DNA of 64,000 nucleotides from Plantibacter elymi (nom. nud.) (GTDB lineage: Bacteria; Actinomycetota; Actinomycetes; Actinomycetales; Microbacteriaceae), in contig NZ_FXWJ01000003.1 of NCBI RefSeq assembly GCF_900177795.1, forward strand, positions 310,001-374,000, in the 5' to 3' direction. Under the pieces are notes generated by a model. That model ran no database searches and was not told the origin of the DNA. It was given only the letters and a program-made list of their open reading frames with translations. The position numbers and the translations under genes were made by a program. Positions 41,350 through 49,866 of this stretch are shown one piece after another (the stretch's first letter is position 1; the number at the start of each line of letters is the position of its first letter).

Positions 41350-42312
41350 GTGTTCAACGGAGCCATCATCGCGGCAGTCGTGCCGGCGTATCGCGAGGAG
41401 AAGATGATCTCGACGGTCATCGACACCATGCCGGAATTCGTCGACCACATCGTCATCGTCGACGACTGCAGCCCGGACGACACCAGCGGTGTGGTGGCTG
41501 CATCGACCGACGATCGCGTCGTGCTCATCCGGCACGAGGAGAACCAAGGCGTCGGCGGAGCGATCATCACGGGTCACCGACGCGCGATGGAGCTCGGCGC
41601 GGACGTGAACGTCATCATGGCCGGCGACGCGCAGATGGATCCGGCCTATCTCCCCGAGCTGCTCAACAAGGTCACCACTGACGGGTACGGTTTCGCTAAG
41701 GCGAACCGGTTCTTCTCCCCCGAGTCGTTCCATGGCATGCCGGGCTACCGCGTCTTCGGCAACATCGTGTTGTCGTTCATGACGAAACTCGCATCGGGGT
41801 ACTGGCACCTCTTCGACCCGCAGAACGGGTACACGGCCGTGCGAACCTCGGAGTTGCGCCGCGTTCCGCTCGACAACGTGTCGCGACGATACAGCTTCGA
41901 GAACGACTTCCTGATCCATCTGAACATCCTGCAGGTGCCTGCGATCGATGTCCCCATCCCCGCCGTCTACGGCGAAGAGGTGTCGAGCATCAAGCTGAGT
42001 CGCGTCATCCCCGAGCTCCTCAGCCTCCTGACGCAGGGCTTCTGGCGGCGCATCTGGTACCGCTACGTCCTGTGGTCGTTCTCGCCGATCGCGCTGCTGC
42101 TCACCCTCGGGCTGGTGCTGTTCGTCTTCGGTCTCGCGGTGGCGATCTGGGTCTGCTTCCAGGTCGCAGCTTCGGTCGTGGCGACGGCAGCCACGGTGAT
42201 GCTCGCGGCACTCCCCCTGATGCTCGGAACGCAGATGCTCATCAGCGCCTTGCAACTCGACATCCAGGCGAGCCCGCAGACTCCCACGCACGCGCCTTTC
42301 CCCGACAACTGA
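41350..42312 (+). CDS. GtrB-like polyprenyl-phosphate glycosyltransferase (GT2) with C-terminal helices
   Basis: This 320-residue enzyme has a GT-A head (AAVVPAYREEKMISTVID, IVDDCSPDDTSGVV, NQGVGGAIITGHRRAM, metal-binding MAGDAQMDP) and two C-terminal membrane helices (about residues 240-300). It would move the sugar made by the preceding enzymes from its nucleotide to undecaprenyl phosphate, for flipping by the coupled GtrA. The segment SGYWHLFDPQNGYTAVR is typical of this GT2 subgroup. Start GTG 41350 has AGGAGG 8 nt upstream. It converges on the second DUF2142 gene. Confidence 0.87.
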   Translation: MFNGAIIAAVVPAYREEKMISTVIDTMPEFVDHIVIVDDCSPDDTSGVVAASTDDRVVLIRHEENQGVGGAIITGHRRAMELGADVNVIMAGDAQMDPAYLPELLNKVTTDGYGFAKANRFFSPESFHGMPGYRVFGNIVLSFMTKLASGYWHLFDPQNGYTAVRTSELRRVPLDNVSRRYSFENDFLIHLNILQVPAIDVPIPAVYGEEVSSIKLSRVIPELLSLLTQGFWRRIWYRYVLWSFSPIALLLTLGLVLFVFGLAVAIWVCFQVAASVVATAATVMLAALPLMLGTQMLISALQLDIQASPQTPTHAPFPDN

Positions 42313-42397
42313 TCAGGCACTCACCGACGATGACGATCGGCGTCGGTCGAACGACGTGGAGGCTGGTCGCCGATCAGGTGCCATCCGCGCGAACGGT

Positions 42398-43978
42398 TCA
42401 GGGGGTCTGCGAGGCAGGCTCATGCGAGGCGGTCACCGGCGTTTCGAGACCTGTCGCCGGCCGTTCAGCTCGCGCCGAGGCGCCAAGCCAGACGAGACTC
42501 GCTGATGCGGCCGCTGCCAGCACGAGCCACGGCCAGAACCCCAGCGGCGGAAGCCAGAGCGCGCCCCGGAGCATGTCGATCCAATCGACCGTCGCACCGG
42601 TCGCGTACCGCCGGATCGACGTCGCCACGGCACCGACGTGGGCGAGCACGACGAGTGTGCCGACGATCCAGTACACACGATGCTGAACGCGCTCGGCGAT
42701 GCGGATCTCGCCGCGATCCGGGCTGACCGACAGCGCGATGACGGCGTAGACGAACAGTGCCGAGAACGCGACGAGCGTGTAGCGGCCCTGCCAGATGTAT
42801 CCCGAGTTCACGACGGATGCCGCTTGGATCGCGGGGGGTCCGAGGAACACGATCGCGAGCATGAGCAGGAAGCCGACGAGGAGGCGACCACGAAGCAGCA
42901 CCGCCGCGGCGACCGCGAGGACGACGGCGAGCGCACTCCAGAGGACGTAGACGAACGCCGGGTTCCAGGTGTCCAGCCATCCGAAGACCCCGACGATCCC
43001 GGCATCGAACGAACGGTCGAGCAGCATCGTCACGAACGCGCGGACCGGTCCCACCGTACCCGCTCCTGCGAAGGTGCCGAGCTGTCCGAGCGTGTTCGTA
43101 GCCAGCACCCACGCCGCGGCACCTCCGGTCGCGAGCGCTACGACGCCGATCGCGATCCAGGTCGAGGCTCGCGTGAAGACGGCGCGAAGCCGCTGCGGGG
43201 GCGTCACGACCAGGACCACGAGGATGAAGAGGAGCAGCCAGAGGGGCGAGATGCTGCGGGCGTTGACGGTCAGTGCGCCGGCGACGGCGACACCGGCCAT
43301 CGACCACCCGAACCCTCGGTCGGGACTGGACCCGATCGTCACCCGGAGCAACAAGGCGAGCACGGCCATCGACCCGGCGATCTCGAGCGAGTTCGGATTG
43401 ACGGAGCCGTTCAGGAAGAAGAGCATCGGCGTCGCGGCGGTGAGGAAGCCGACGGTCGTGAGCCATGGACGCCTCAACGACAGGAGGGCCGTGAAGGCGA
43501 TGGCCAACAGCGCCGATGACAATGCGGCGCTCACGAGGCGCATGCCGAAGACGACCTGTTTCGACTCCGCGAGCACGAGGCTCGGCCAACCGACGAGAGC
43601 GTAGTAGGTGGGGTTGTAGAGCCCGGCCGAGGTCGTCGCCTCGGTGAGGCCGAGACCGCTACCAGCCGTCACGGAACATGATGCGGGAGCCGTCGCCTGG
43701 AAGGCGTAACATCCTGGCCACGACTGCGCTCCGGCCACACTTCGGGGAACCTGGACCGAGGTCCATGACGGCTTCTCGGTCGGTTCACCGATCGGCTGGC
43801 CGTGCACGACGGCAGCTGCCTTGATGATGTGCGACGGTTCGTCCGGGCTGCCTCCCAGCGGTGTGGAGATGGCCCAGACGGTGGACAGCAGGAACAGTCC
43901 CGCGAAACTCGTGAGGAGGACCCGCCACGTCCGGGCCTGCATCCAGGAATGAAGACGAGACACACGTACCCCCTGCAT
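42398..43978 (-). CDS. DUF2142 membrane protein (GT-C-like), copy B
   Basis: This 526-residue protein with about twelve hydrophobic segments is a paralog of the gene at 36509. Shared landmarks are PLGGSPDEPSHIIKAAAVVHG in the first outer loop, NGSVNPNSLEIAGSMAVLAL and NSGYIWQGRYTLVAF. It probably transfers a polyprenyl-phosphate-bound sugar outside the membrane. ATG 43978 or a GTG 18 nt later (with GGGGGTAC upstream) could be the start. Together with copy A it brackets the amino-sugar operon in inverted orientation. Confidence 0.83.
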   Translation of the reverse strand: MQGVRVSRLHSWMQARTWRVLLTSFAGLFLLSTVWAISTPLGGSPDEPSHIIKAAAVVHGQPIGEPTEKPSWTSVQVPRSVAGAQSWPGCYAFQATAPASCSVTAGSGLGLTEATTSAGLYNPTYYALVGWPSLVLAESKQVVFGMRLVSAALSSALLAIAFTALLSLRRPWLTTVGFLTAATPMLFFLNGSVNPNSLEIAGSMAVLALLLRVTIGSSPDRGFGWSMAGVAVAGALTVNARSISPLWLLLFILVVLVVTPPQRLRAVFTRASTWIAIGVVALATGGAAAWVLATNTLGQLGTFAGAGTVGPVRAFVTMLLDRSFDAGIVGVFGWLDTWNPAFVYVLWSALAVVLAVAAAVLLRGRLLVGFLLMLAIVFLGPPAIQAASVVNSGYIWQGRYTLVAFSALFVYAVIALSVSPDRGEIRIAERVQHRVYWIVGTLVVLAHVGAVATSIRRYATGATVDWIDMLRGALWLPPLGFWPWLVLAAAASASLVWLGASARAERPATGLETPVTASHEPASQTP

Positions 43979-44059
43979 TGCGCAGACTGCCGTGTACTCT
44001 GCGACCGATCGAATTGGAACCCGCCCAGTCTAGCGGCGAGTCCCCGGGCCCGCTCGGCC

Positions 44060-46294
44060 CTACTTCACCGATCCACCGGTCGCGGGCGACCACTGGATGG
44101 TGCCGCCCTGGAAGGTCTGGGTGCAGGTTCCATCGCCCGTGCACGTCTGGTTCGCCGTGGGCCATCCGAGCGGCCCGGTGACGCCACCCTTGGTGTTGTA
44201 GAACGCGCGGATCTCTCCGGTGAGCACGGCGGCACCCGTCGTCGCCGTCCAGGCGATCGCGCCGTTCACGAAGGCGTTCACCCATCCAGAGGTCGACCCG
44301 CTGATGGCGACCGAGCTCCCCGTCGGCGCGCCGAGTGCACCGCTTTGGCCACCGGCCTGCGTGTACGCGGCCGCGATCTGCGGCTGCAGCACCGCGCCCG
44401 TGCCGTCCGACTGCACGACGACGACGCCGCCCTGGAAGGACTGCGTGCAGACACCCGAGACGCAGCTGGCCGCGCCTGTGGGCCAGCCGAGCGAACCGCC
44501 GATGCCACCACGAGCGTTGAAGAACGTCCGGACGACGCCCTGGATGGGGAATCCGCCGGTCGAGGCGTTCCAGGCGATCGCGCCGCCTTCGAACGCCTGC
44601 ACGATGCCTCCGTTGAGCGGGATCGGACCCGTCTGCGGCCAACCGAGCGAGCCCGTCGTGCCGCCTGCGGCCGTGTAGGGCGTCATGATCGAGGTCGGGA
44701 TCGAGAACCCACCCTTGGCCGCCGAGAAGATGACCGAGCCACCGGCGAAGGCCTGGGTGCAGGTGCCGTCTCCGCCGCAGCTCTGTGCGCCGGTCGGCCA
44801 GCCCAGTGGGCCTGCGATGCCCCCGGACGCGTTGAAGGCGTTACGCACGTCTCCCTGGAGGAGCTGCGCGGCACCGTTGGTCGCGATCGTGATCGCTCCC
44901 TTTTCGAACGCCTGCACGGTGCCACCGCCGTTGTCGGCGATGGCGATCGCCGAGGTCACGGGCAGCCCGAGCGTGCCGCCCATGCCACCTGCGGCCTTGT
45001 ACGCGGTGAGCATGGCTCCGGAGACGCTTCGTGAGCCATAGCTCGCGGAGTTGTACACGAGCCCGCCTTGGAACTCCTGGCGACAGGTGCCGGAAGCGCA
45101 GATCTCCTCGCTCACGGGCCACCCGAAGGAGCCACCGATGCCGCCCAACTGGTTGAAGTGGGTCCGGATCGAACCGAGGATGGTGAAGCCTCCCGCAGCC
45201 GAGTACGCGACGGCACCGCCAGCGAACGCCTGCACCTTCCCGCCACCGTTCGCAGTGACCGTGTTCATGTCGCTCGCGGGCCAGCCGAGCGCGCCGGACA
45301 CGCCGCCCCGGGTGTTGTAGTAGTTCCGGATGTCACCGGACAGGGCGTAGGCGCCCAGCGGGGCGGACCAGGCGATCGCGCCTCCCGCGAATCCGCGGAC
45401 GATGCCGCCGCCGTTCGCCGTGATGGCGTTGTACCCGGTGACAGCGGCTCCGAGATACCCGTTGACCCCGCCCGCGTTCTGGTAGGCGTTGTCGATGGCC
45501 ATGGCACCGCGGCTGGTCGTGGGGCCGAACCAGTCGGTGAAGATCCGCCAGAAGTTGCGGTTGCCGTACGCGCCGCAGCCGTCACCGGTGCCGTACAGGT
45601 TGGCGAGCGCTGAAGCGTTCGGCTGGTAGGGCGTGTAGTTGTAGAGGCCGGCGGTGGCCTGGTTCTGGATGTACACGGCGCTCGAACCGCAGTTGGCGTT
45701 CGGGTTGAACCTGATCGAGTTCACACGTCCGGCGATGTGGTTCCACCGGGTGGGGTTGGCTGCATAGTTCTTGAACTGCAATGCGGCCGCATAGACCTGG
45801 TTGAAGAAGCCGTAGTACTCCGTGTCGCAGTCCGCCGTGTCGGGGCACCCGTAGCCCATCGCGCTGCGGTACTGGCGCGCGGACGGCCAGTCGTCCGTGA
45901 TCAGGCTCTGCTCCTTCTCGAGGAGTACGATGAGCGCCTTCTGGCTGATGCCGCACGCAGCGCCCACTCTGGCGATGATGTCGGCCGCACTCTCGTTCCC
46001 GCCGGTGTACGCACCGCACCGCCCGGAGACGGCGCCGCGGTTGGGGGTGATCTGGCGGTAGTCCTTCAGACACGTGTACCCGGAGCGACAGCTCGACACG
46101 CGCGAGTTCAGGAACGCCTGGACCTGGGGTGCGGACATCTGCCCACCGTCGAAGAACAGATCGTCGCTGATGATGTTCCCCGGGTTGAAGTCCCGTGCGT
46201 CGGCTGCAGCCGCTTGTTCGGGGGCGGCCCCGAGCGTGAGTCCGCTGACGAGCAGTGCGATCACTGCGGCCACGGCGATGAAGCTGCGTTTCAT
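44060..46294 (-). CDS. Secreted LGFP-repeat cell-wall protein
   Basis: This 744-residue exported protein has a signal peptide (MKRSFIAVAAVIALLVSGLT..., cleavage near AAA-AD at ~35). A cysteine-containing N-terminal domain follows, to about residue 270 (ALIVLLEKEQSLI resembles a lysozyme-like helix, unproven). Then come nine LGFP repeats of ~53 residues, each with the core GG-x-x-G-x-LG-x-P and a later F-x-GG pair (for example GGVSGALGWPAS and GGIGGSLGWPTG). LGFP repeats are associated with cell-wall binding in actinobacteria. The start overlaps the lipoprotein stop by four bases. Confidence 0.9.
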   Translation of the reverse strand: MKRSFIAVAAVIALLVSGLTLGAAPEQAAAADARDFNPGNIISDDLFFDGGQMSAPQVQAFLNSRVSSCRSGYTCLKDYRQITPNRGAVSGRCGAYTGGNESAADIIARVGAACGISQKALIVLLEKEQSLITDDWPSARQYRSAMGYGCPDTADCDTEYYGFFNQVYAAALQFKNYAANPTRWNHIAGRVNSIRFNPNANCGSSAVYIQNQATAGLYNYTPYQPNASALANLYGTGDGCGAYGNRNFWRIFTDWFGPTTSRGAMAIDNAYQNAGGVNGYLGAAVTGYNAITANGGGIVRGFAGGAIAWSAPLGAYALSGDIRNYYNTRGGVSGALGWPASDMNTVTANGGGKVQAFAGGAVAYSAAGGFTILGSIRTHFNQLGGIGGSFGWPVSEEICASGTCRQEFQGGLVYNSASYGSRSVSGAMLTAYKAAGGMGGTLGLPVTSAIAIADNGGGTVQAFEKGAITIATNGAAQLLQGDVRNAFNASGGIAGPLGWPTGAQSCGGDGTCTQAFAGGSVIFSAAKGGFSIPTSIMTPYTAAGGTTGSLGWPQTGPIPLNGGIVQAFEGGAIAWNASTGGFPIQGVVRTFFNARGGIGGSLGWPTGAASCVSGVCTQSFQGGVVVVQSDGTGAVLQPQIAAAYTQAGGQSGALGAPTGSSVAISGSTSGWVNAFVNGAIAWTATTGAAVLTGEIRAFYNTKGGVTGPLGWPTANQTCTGDGTCTQTFQGGTIQWSPATGGSVK

Positions 46295-46755
46295 GGGATC
46301 TCCAACGTGGTGGGTTCCGAACTGAGCGAGGGCTGTGCGGTCGAGCTGTACTCGAGGGTCACGGTCCAGGTGCCGGGCGTGAAGAGCCCGGCGTCGAGCT
46401 GCGTCACCCCGCACGAGGTCTGGGCCCGGTCTGCGAGGCCTTCGACATCCGTGCGCTGCTCCGAGGTGCCGTTCGCAACCACCCAGGTGCACACGCCGCC
46501 GTTCTCGACCACGCCCGAGATGTAACCGGACACCGAGACGTGCGCCTGATCGCCGTCGAGTTCGGCGAACACGATGACCGCGTCCGGCCGAGCGGTCGGC
46601 TCGGGAGGCATCGGTGCGTCCGTCCCCTTGTCGACGTCGGGCGGCGTGCTGATGGCGGTCGAGACGGGGTTCGAGAACCACGAGCAGCCCGCGAGCCCCG
46701 TCATCAGGACGACCGCGGTGAGTACCGCCATCGTTCGATTCCGATGGTTCCGCAT
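46291..46755 (-). CDS. Small lipoprotein coupled to LGFP-repeat protein
   Basis: This 154-residue protein has a lipoprotein signal peptide: basic MRNHRNR, hydrophobic core, and the lipobox LAGC with the modified cysteine at about residue 24. The mature part is a single beta-rich domain with two cysteines (VCTWVVANG and TSCGVTQLD) likely to form a disulfide. I do not recognise its family. Start ATG 46755 has AGAGGA upstream. The four-base overlap with the LGFP gene suggests that the two act together at the cell surface. Confidence 0.8.
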   Translation of the reverse strand: MRNHRNRTMAVLTAVVLMTGLAGCSWFSNPVSTAISTPPDVDKGTDAPMPPEPTARPDAVIVFAELDGDQAHVSVSGYISGVVENGGVCTWVVANGTSEQRTDVEGLADRAQTSCGVTQLDAGLFTPGTWTVTLEYSSTAQPSLSSEPTTLEIP

Positions 46756-46859
46756 GTCGTCGTTCCTCTCGTGCCCCGGACGGGTGCCACAAGAGTATCG
46801 GGATCGCGCGGTCTCACGCGACGTGGAGACGGACATCTGACGCGCAGAGGCCTGACGTC

Positions 46860-46883
46860 GACGCGTCCTCGGGAGGACCCGTC
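46860..46883 (-). terminator. Hairpin directly after glycosyltransferase stop
   Basis: The arms GACGCGTCCT and AGGACCCGTC pair at nine of ten positions around CGGG. The hairpin overlaps the stop codon of the minus-strand gene ending at 46882. There is no U-tract. Confidence 0.45.
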
Positions 46884-48081
46884 AGCGTGACGCCTTCAGC
46901 GCGAGCTTGACGAGCGGCTTCGTCGTGACCCGATCGAAATCGCGCTCGACGTTCGCGAGCGCGTCGGTGAGACCGGCGACGTCGCCGCGCAGGAACTCTG
47001 CGTCGCGCTGCACACGCGACAGCTCTCGGACATAGGATCCGAACGCCTGCTGGACGAGGTCGTGGGCACGCGCACGACGTCGGTCGATCGGAGCGACGTC
47101 GCGTCGGTGGGCCTCGATGTACTCGAGCAGCGTCTCGATGCGCGCGGAGAGTTCGTATCGACGGAGCGCCAGGGTCCGGAGTTCATCGGCTCGGACACGT
47201 GCTTCGGCGAGGCCGTCCCGGATCTCCGCGGCGATCTCGGCGGCACTCTTCGAGGCGAACCCCCGACCGGAGAAGTTCTCGTACGCCGTCTGCTCCAGGT
47301 TGTCCTGATCGAGCCACCCAGGACCGCCGAACTGGTCGTACACGTACACTGGCGTCCCGACGACCATGCTGTACTGCACCGTCTTGCCGATCGTGACGAC
47401 CGCGTCCGCCGATGCGATGAGATCCGGTGTGACACGCTGCGGTTCGGCGCCGAGATCGCGCTGCGAACCGACCAGCGCGACCTCGAAGTCATCACGCAAC
47501 GAGTCGACCGCCTCGCGGACCTCCGGCGCCAGGTGGTTCGACACGACGAGGATGCGCCCGGTCCCGTCGCCCCGGCGCTGCGCGGCGAAGCCCGGGGACG
47601 CCGGATTCCCCATCACCTGCAACCGCTCGGCGGGGAGGTCGTCGTAGATCCCGGTGGCGACATGGACGTCGCGCGACTTCGGCGACTCGAACAGGACCGC
47701 TGTCGCCAGCTCCGTCTCGAGCGCCGCGGCCATGAAGAACTCCGCCGCCAGGATCGAGGACATGTGATGGAAGACGAAGACGATGCGCTCCGCATGCTCG
47801 AGGACGGCCATCGGCAACATGGAATGGTGCACCCACGCGAGATCGGGCAGACGATCCCGGAGGTTCTCCTCCAGTGCCGGGTCGTCGAGCTGGAGCAACG
47901 TCACCCCGGCCATGCCCTGCAGGCCGTCCGACGCCGGGTGGCCGATCGCATGCGTCACGACGAGCACCTCGGCGCCCTCGCCTGCGAAGTACTCGGCGAG
48001 TTCGAGTGTCACGATCTCGGAGCCCTGATACCTGATCAAGTGCGCCTGGGTGAGCAGGATCTTCATTCCGGAGAGTCGCAT
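46882..48081 (-). CDS. Glycosyltransferase-like protein (GT-B fold), function uncertain
   Basis: This 399-residue protein starts MRLSGMKILLTQAHLIRYQG; the inner ATG at 48066 is an equally good start. The N-terminal half looks like a GT-B domain (GSEIVTLELAEYFAGEG), and the second half has LVVSNHLAPEV, VVTIGKTVQYSMVVGTPVYVYD and FGGPGWL. The first residues after MKI match GT4-type enzymes, but the E-x7-E motif is absent. The C-terminal ~100 residues are charged and helical (probable coiled coil). It is divergent from the ABC-transporter operon, so a role in that polymer pathway is inferred. Confidence 0.65.
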   Translation of the reverse strand: MRLSGMKILLTQAHLIRYQGSEIVTLELAEYFAGEGAEVLVVTHAIGHPASDGLQGMAGVTLLQLDDPALEENLRDRLPDLAWVHHSMLPMAVLEHAERIVFVFHHMSSILAAEFFMAAALETELATAVLFESPKSRDVHVATGIYDDLPAERLQVMGNPASPGFAAQRRGDGTGRILVVSNHLAPEVREAVDSLRDDFEVALVGSQRDLGAEPQRVTPDLIASADAVVTIGKTVQYSMVVGTPVYVYDQFGGPGWLDQDNLEQTAYENFSGRGFASKSAAEIAAEIRDGLAEARVRADELRTLALRRYELSARIETLLEYIEAHRRDVAPIDRRRARAHDLVQQAFGSYVRELSRVQRDAEFLRGDVAGLTDALANVERDFDRVTTKPLVKLALKASR

Positions 48082-48120
48082 GTCTCGGCACCGTTCTTGA
48101 GGTCGGGGGCGGGGCTGCAC

Positions 48121-48298
48121 GAATCGTCGGATCGACGTCCATTCGCGACGCCCCAGTCTATCGGACGGTGTCCGAGCGGCACCGCGACACCGGGAGTGCC
48201 CTACAGCGCCAGTGGACGCTCAGGAAGGTACAGTATGTTCGATTGGCTGGTGCGTCCGTATCGTTCTGCACTTCGGCCATCCCGACAAAAGAGGTTGA
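48121..48298. promoter_or_regulatory. Divergent promoter region of ABC export operon and GT-like gene
   Basis: On the minus strand TAGACT (about 48155-48160) is a -10 candidate for the GT-like gene. On the plus strand TACAGT (about 48230-48235) is a -10 candidate for the transporter operon, leaving a ~60-nt leader that ends in AAAGAGG before the ATG at 48299. Confidence 0.4.
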
Positions 48299-49135
48299 AT
48301 GCAGTACTTCAAGGAGCTGGCGTCCGCCAGAGAACTCCTCGCGAATCTCACGCTTCGCGACATCCGAGGGCAATACAAGCGCACCGTCCTCGGGCGCGTC
48401 TGGTCCCTGGCGAGCCCGCTGTCAGCGATGCTCGTCTACACCTTCGTCTTCTCGTTCATCTTCAACATCAAGCCCGCTGCGGGTGACCCGAGCGGGGTGA
48501 ACGTCTTCGCGATCTGGCTGCTCTGCGGCCTGCTTCCATGGACCTTCTTCTCCGCCGCGATCTCCGCCGGCATGGGTTCACTGGTCGGCAACTCCGGCCT
48601 GATCACGAAGGTGTACTTCCCGAGGGTCGTCCTCCCGATCTCCTCCGTGCTCACGGTCGGGTACAACTGGCTCTTCGAGATGGCGGTCCTGACGATCGCC
48701 TTGCTGATCGTCGGCGCGTTCGTCCTGCCGTGGCTCCCCCTCGTCGTCCTGATGATGCTGATCCTGGTCGTCTTCGCGACCGGCGTCGGTCTCGCACTCT
48801 CCGTCGCGAACGTCTATTTCCGCGACACCCAGTACCTGCTGAGCATCGTCCTGCAGATCTGGATGTACCTGACCCCGATCGTGTACCCCGAGAGCCTGGT
48901 CCGCGACCAGTCGGACAAGGTCGGCGGACTCTTCGGCACGAACATCGAAGTCATGGACATCTACTCGTTGAACCCGATGCTCCACTTCGTGCACGTGTTC
49001 CGGAACATCATGTACGACAACCGCTGGCCGGATTCGGCCGATGTGTGGGCGTGCGTCGCGTGGGCCGTCGCCGCGATCGCGGTGGGTCTGTTCGTGTTCG
49101 CGCGCAAGGAGAAGAGACTGGCGGAGATCCTATGA
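48299..49135 (+). CDS. wzm: Polysaccharide ABC transporter permease (Wzm/TagG type)
   Basis: This 278-residue membrane protein of the ABC-2 type has six hydrophobic segments. Landmarks are NLTLRDIRGQYKRTVLGRVWSLASPL near the N-terminus, NSGLITKVYFPRVVLPIS, and IWMYLTPIVYPESLV followed by NPMLHFVHVFRNIMYD, the typical ABC2 export signature. It would form the channel that exports a complete lipid-linked polysaccharide. Translation starts at ATG 48299 behind AAAGAGG and is coupled by ATGA to the ATPase gene. Confidence 0.93.
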   Translation: MQYFKELASARELLANLTLRDIRGQYKRTVLGRVWSLASPLSAMLVYTFVFSFIFNIKPAAGDPSGVNVFAIWLLCGLLPWTFFSAAISAGMGSLVGNSGLITKVYFPRVVLPISSVLTVGYNWLFEMAVLTIALLIVGAFVLPWLPLVVLMMLILVVFATGVGLALSVANVYFRDTQYLLSIVLQIWMYLTPIVYPESLVRDQSDKVGGLFGTNIEVMDIYSLNPMLHFVHVFRNIMYDNRWPDSADVWACVAWAVAAIAVGLFVFARKEKRLAEIL

Positions 49136-49866
49136 GCGACATCGCGGTGAGCGTCGAATCGATCAGCAAGAAGTTCCGGCTGTATCACGAGCGCAATCAG
49201 AGCATCAAGTCAGCGATCATGCGGCGTCGCGTCTCCGTCCACGAAGACTTCTGGGCACTGAACGACATCAGCTTCGAGGTCCCCCGCGGGTCCACCTTCG
49301 GACTCATCGGGAGCAACGGTTCCGGCAAGTCGACGCTCCTGAAGTGTCTCGCGAAGATCCTGTACCCCGAGCACGGGACGATCACCGCGAACGGCAAGGT
49401 CGCCGCACTGCTCGAGGTCGGTTCGGGGTTCCACCCGGAGCTGTCCGGACGCGAGAACATCTACCTGAACGGGTCGATCCTCGGCATGAGCCGCAAGGAG
49501 ATCGACAGCAAGTTCGACGCCATCGTGGAGTTCTCCGGTGTCGAGCAGTTCATCGATCAGCCCGTGAAGAACTACTCGTCGGGCATGTACGTCCGCTTGG
49601 GGTTCTCCGTCGCGATCAACGTCAACCCGGACATCCTCGTCGTAGACGAGGTCCTGGCCGTCGGTGACGCCGAGTTCCAGGCGAAGTGCTTCCAGAAGTT
49701 CCAGGACTTCAAGGCGGCTGGGAAGACGGTGATCCTCGTCAGCCACTCGATGGCCACCGTCAAGTCGATGTGTGACCACGCTGCTTGGATCAACAAGGGC
49801 AACCTGCAGGCCGTCGGGCCCGCAGCATCGACGATCGCGGCTTACGAGTCGTCCTACCCGTCGTGA
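49132..49866 (+). CDS. wzt: Polysaccharide ABC transporter ATPase (Wzt/TagH type)
   Basis: This 244-residue ATPase has Walker A GSNGSGKST (residues 60-68), the ABC signature YSSGMYVRLGFS, Walker B ILVVDEVLAVGD, and the H-loop LVSHSM. The domain order and the NQSIKSAIMRRR N-terminal region match Wzt/TagH/RfbB exporters. It ends shortly after the H-loop, so it lacks the C-terminal carbohydrate-binding domain of many Wzt proteins; substrate recognition is then probably by the lipid or reducing end. It is coupled to its neighbours by ATGA and GTGA overlaps. Confidence 0.93.
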   Translation: MSDIAVSVESISKKFRLYHERNQSIKSAIMRRRVSVHEDFWALNDISFEVPRGSTFGLIGSNGSGKSTLLKCLAKILYPEHGTITANGKVAALLEVGSGFHPELSGRENIYLNGSILGMSRKEIDSKFDAIVEFSGVEQFIDQPVKNYSSGMYVRLGFSVAINVNPDILVVDEVLAVGDAEFQAKCFQKFQDFKAAGKTVILVSHSMATVKSMCDHAAWINKGNLQAVGPAASTIAAYESSYPS

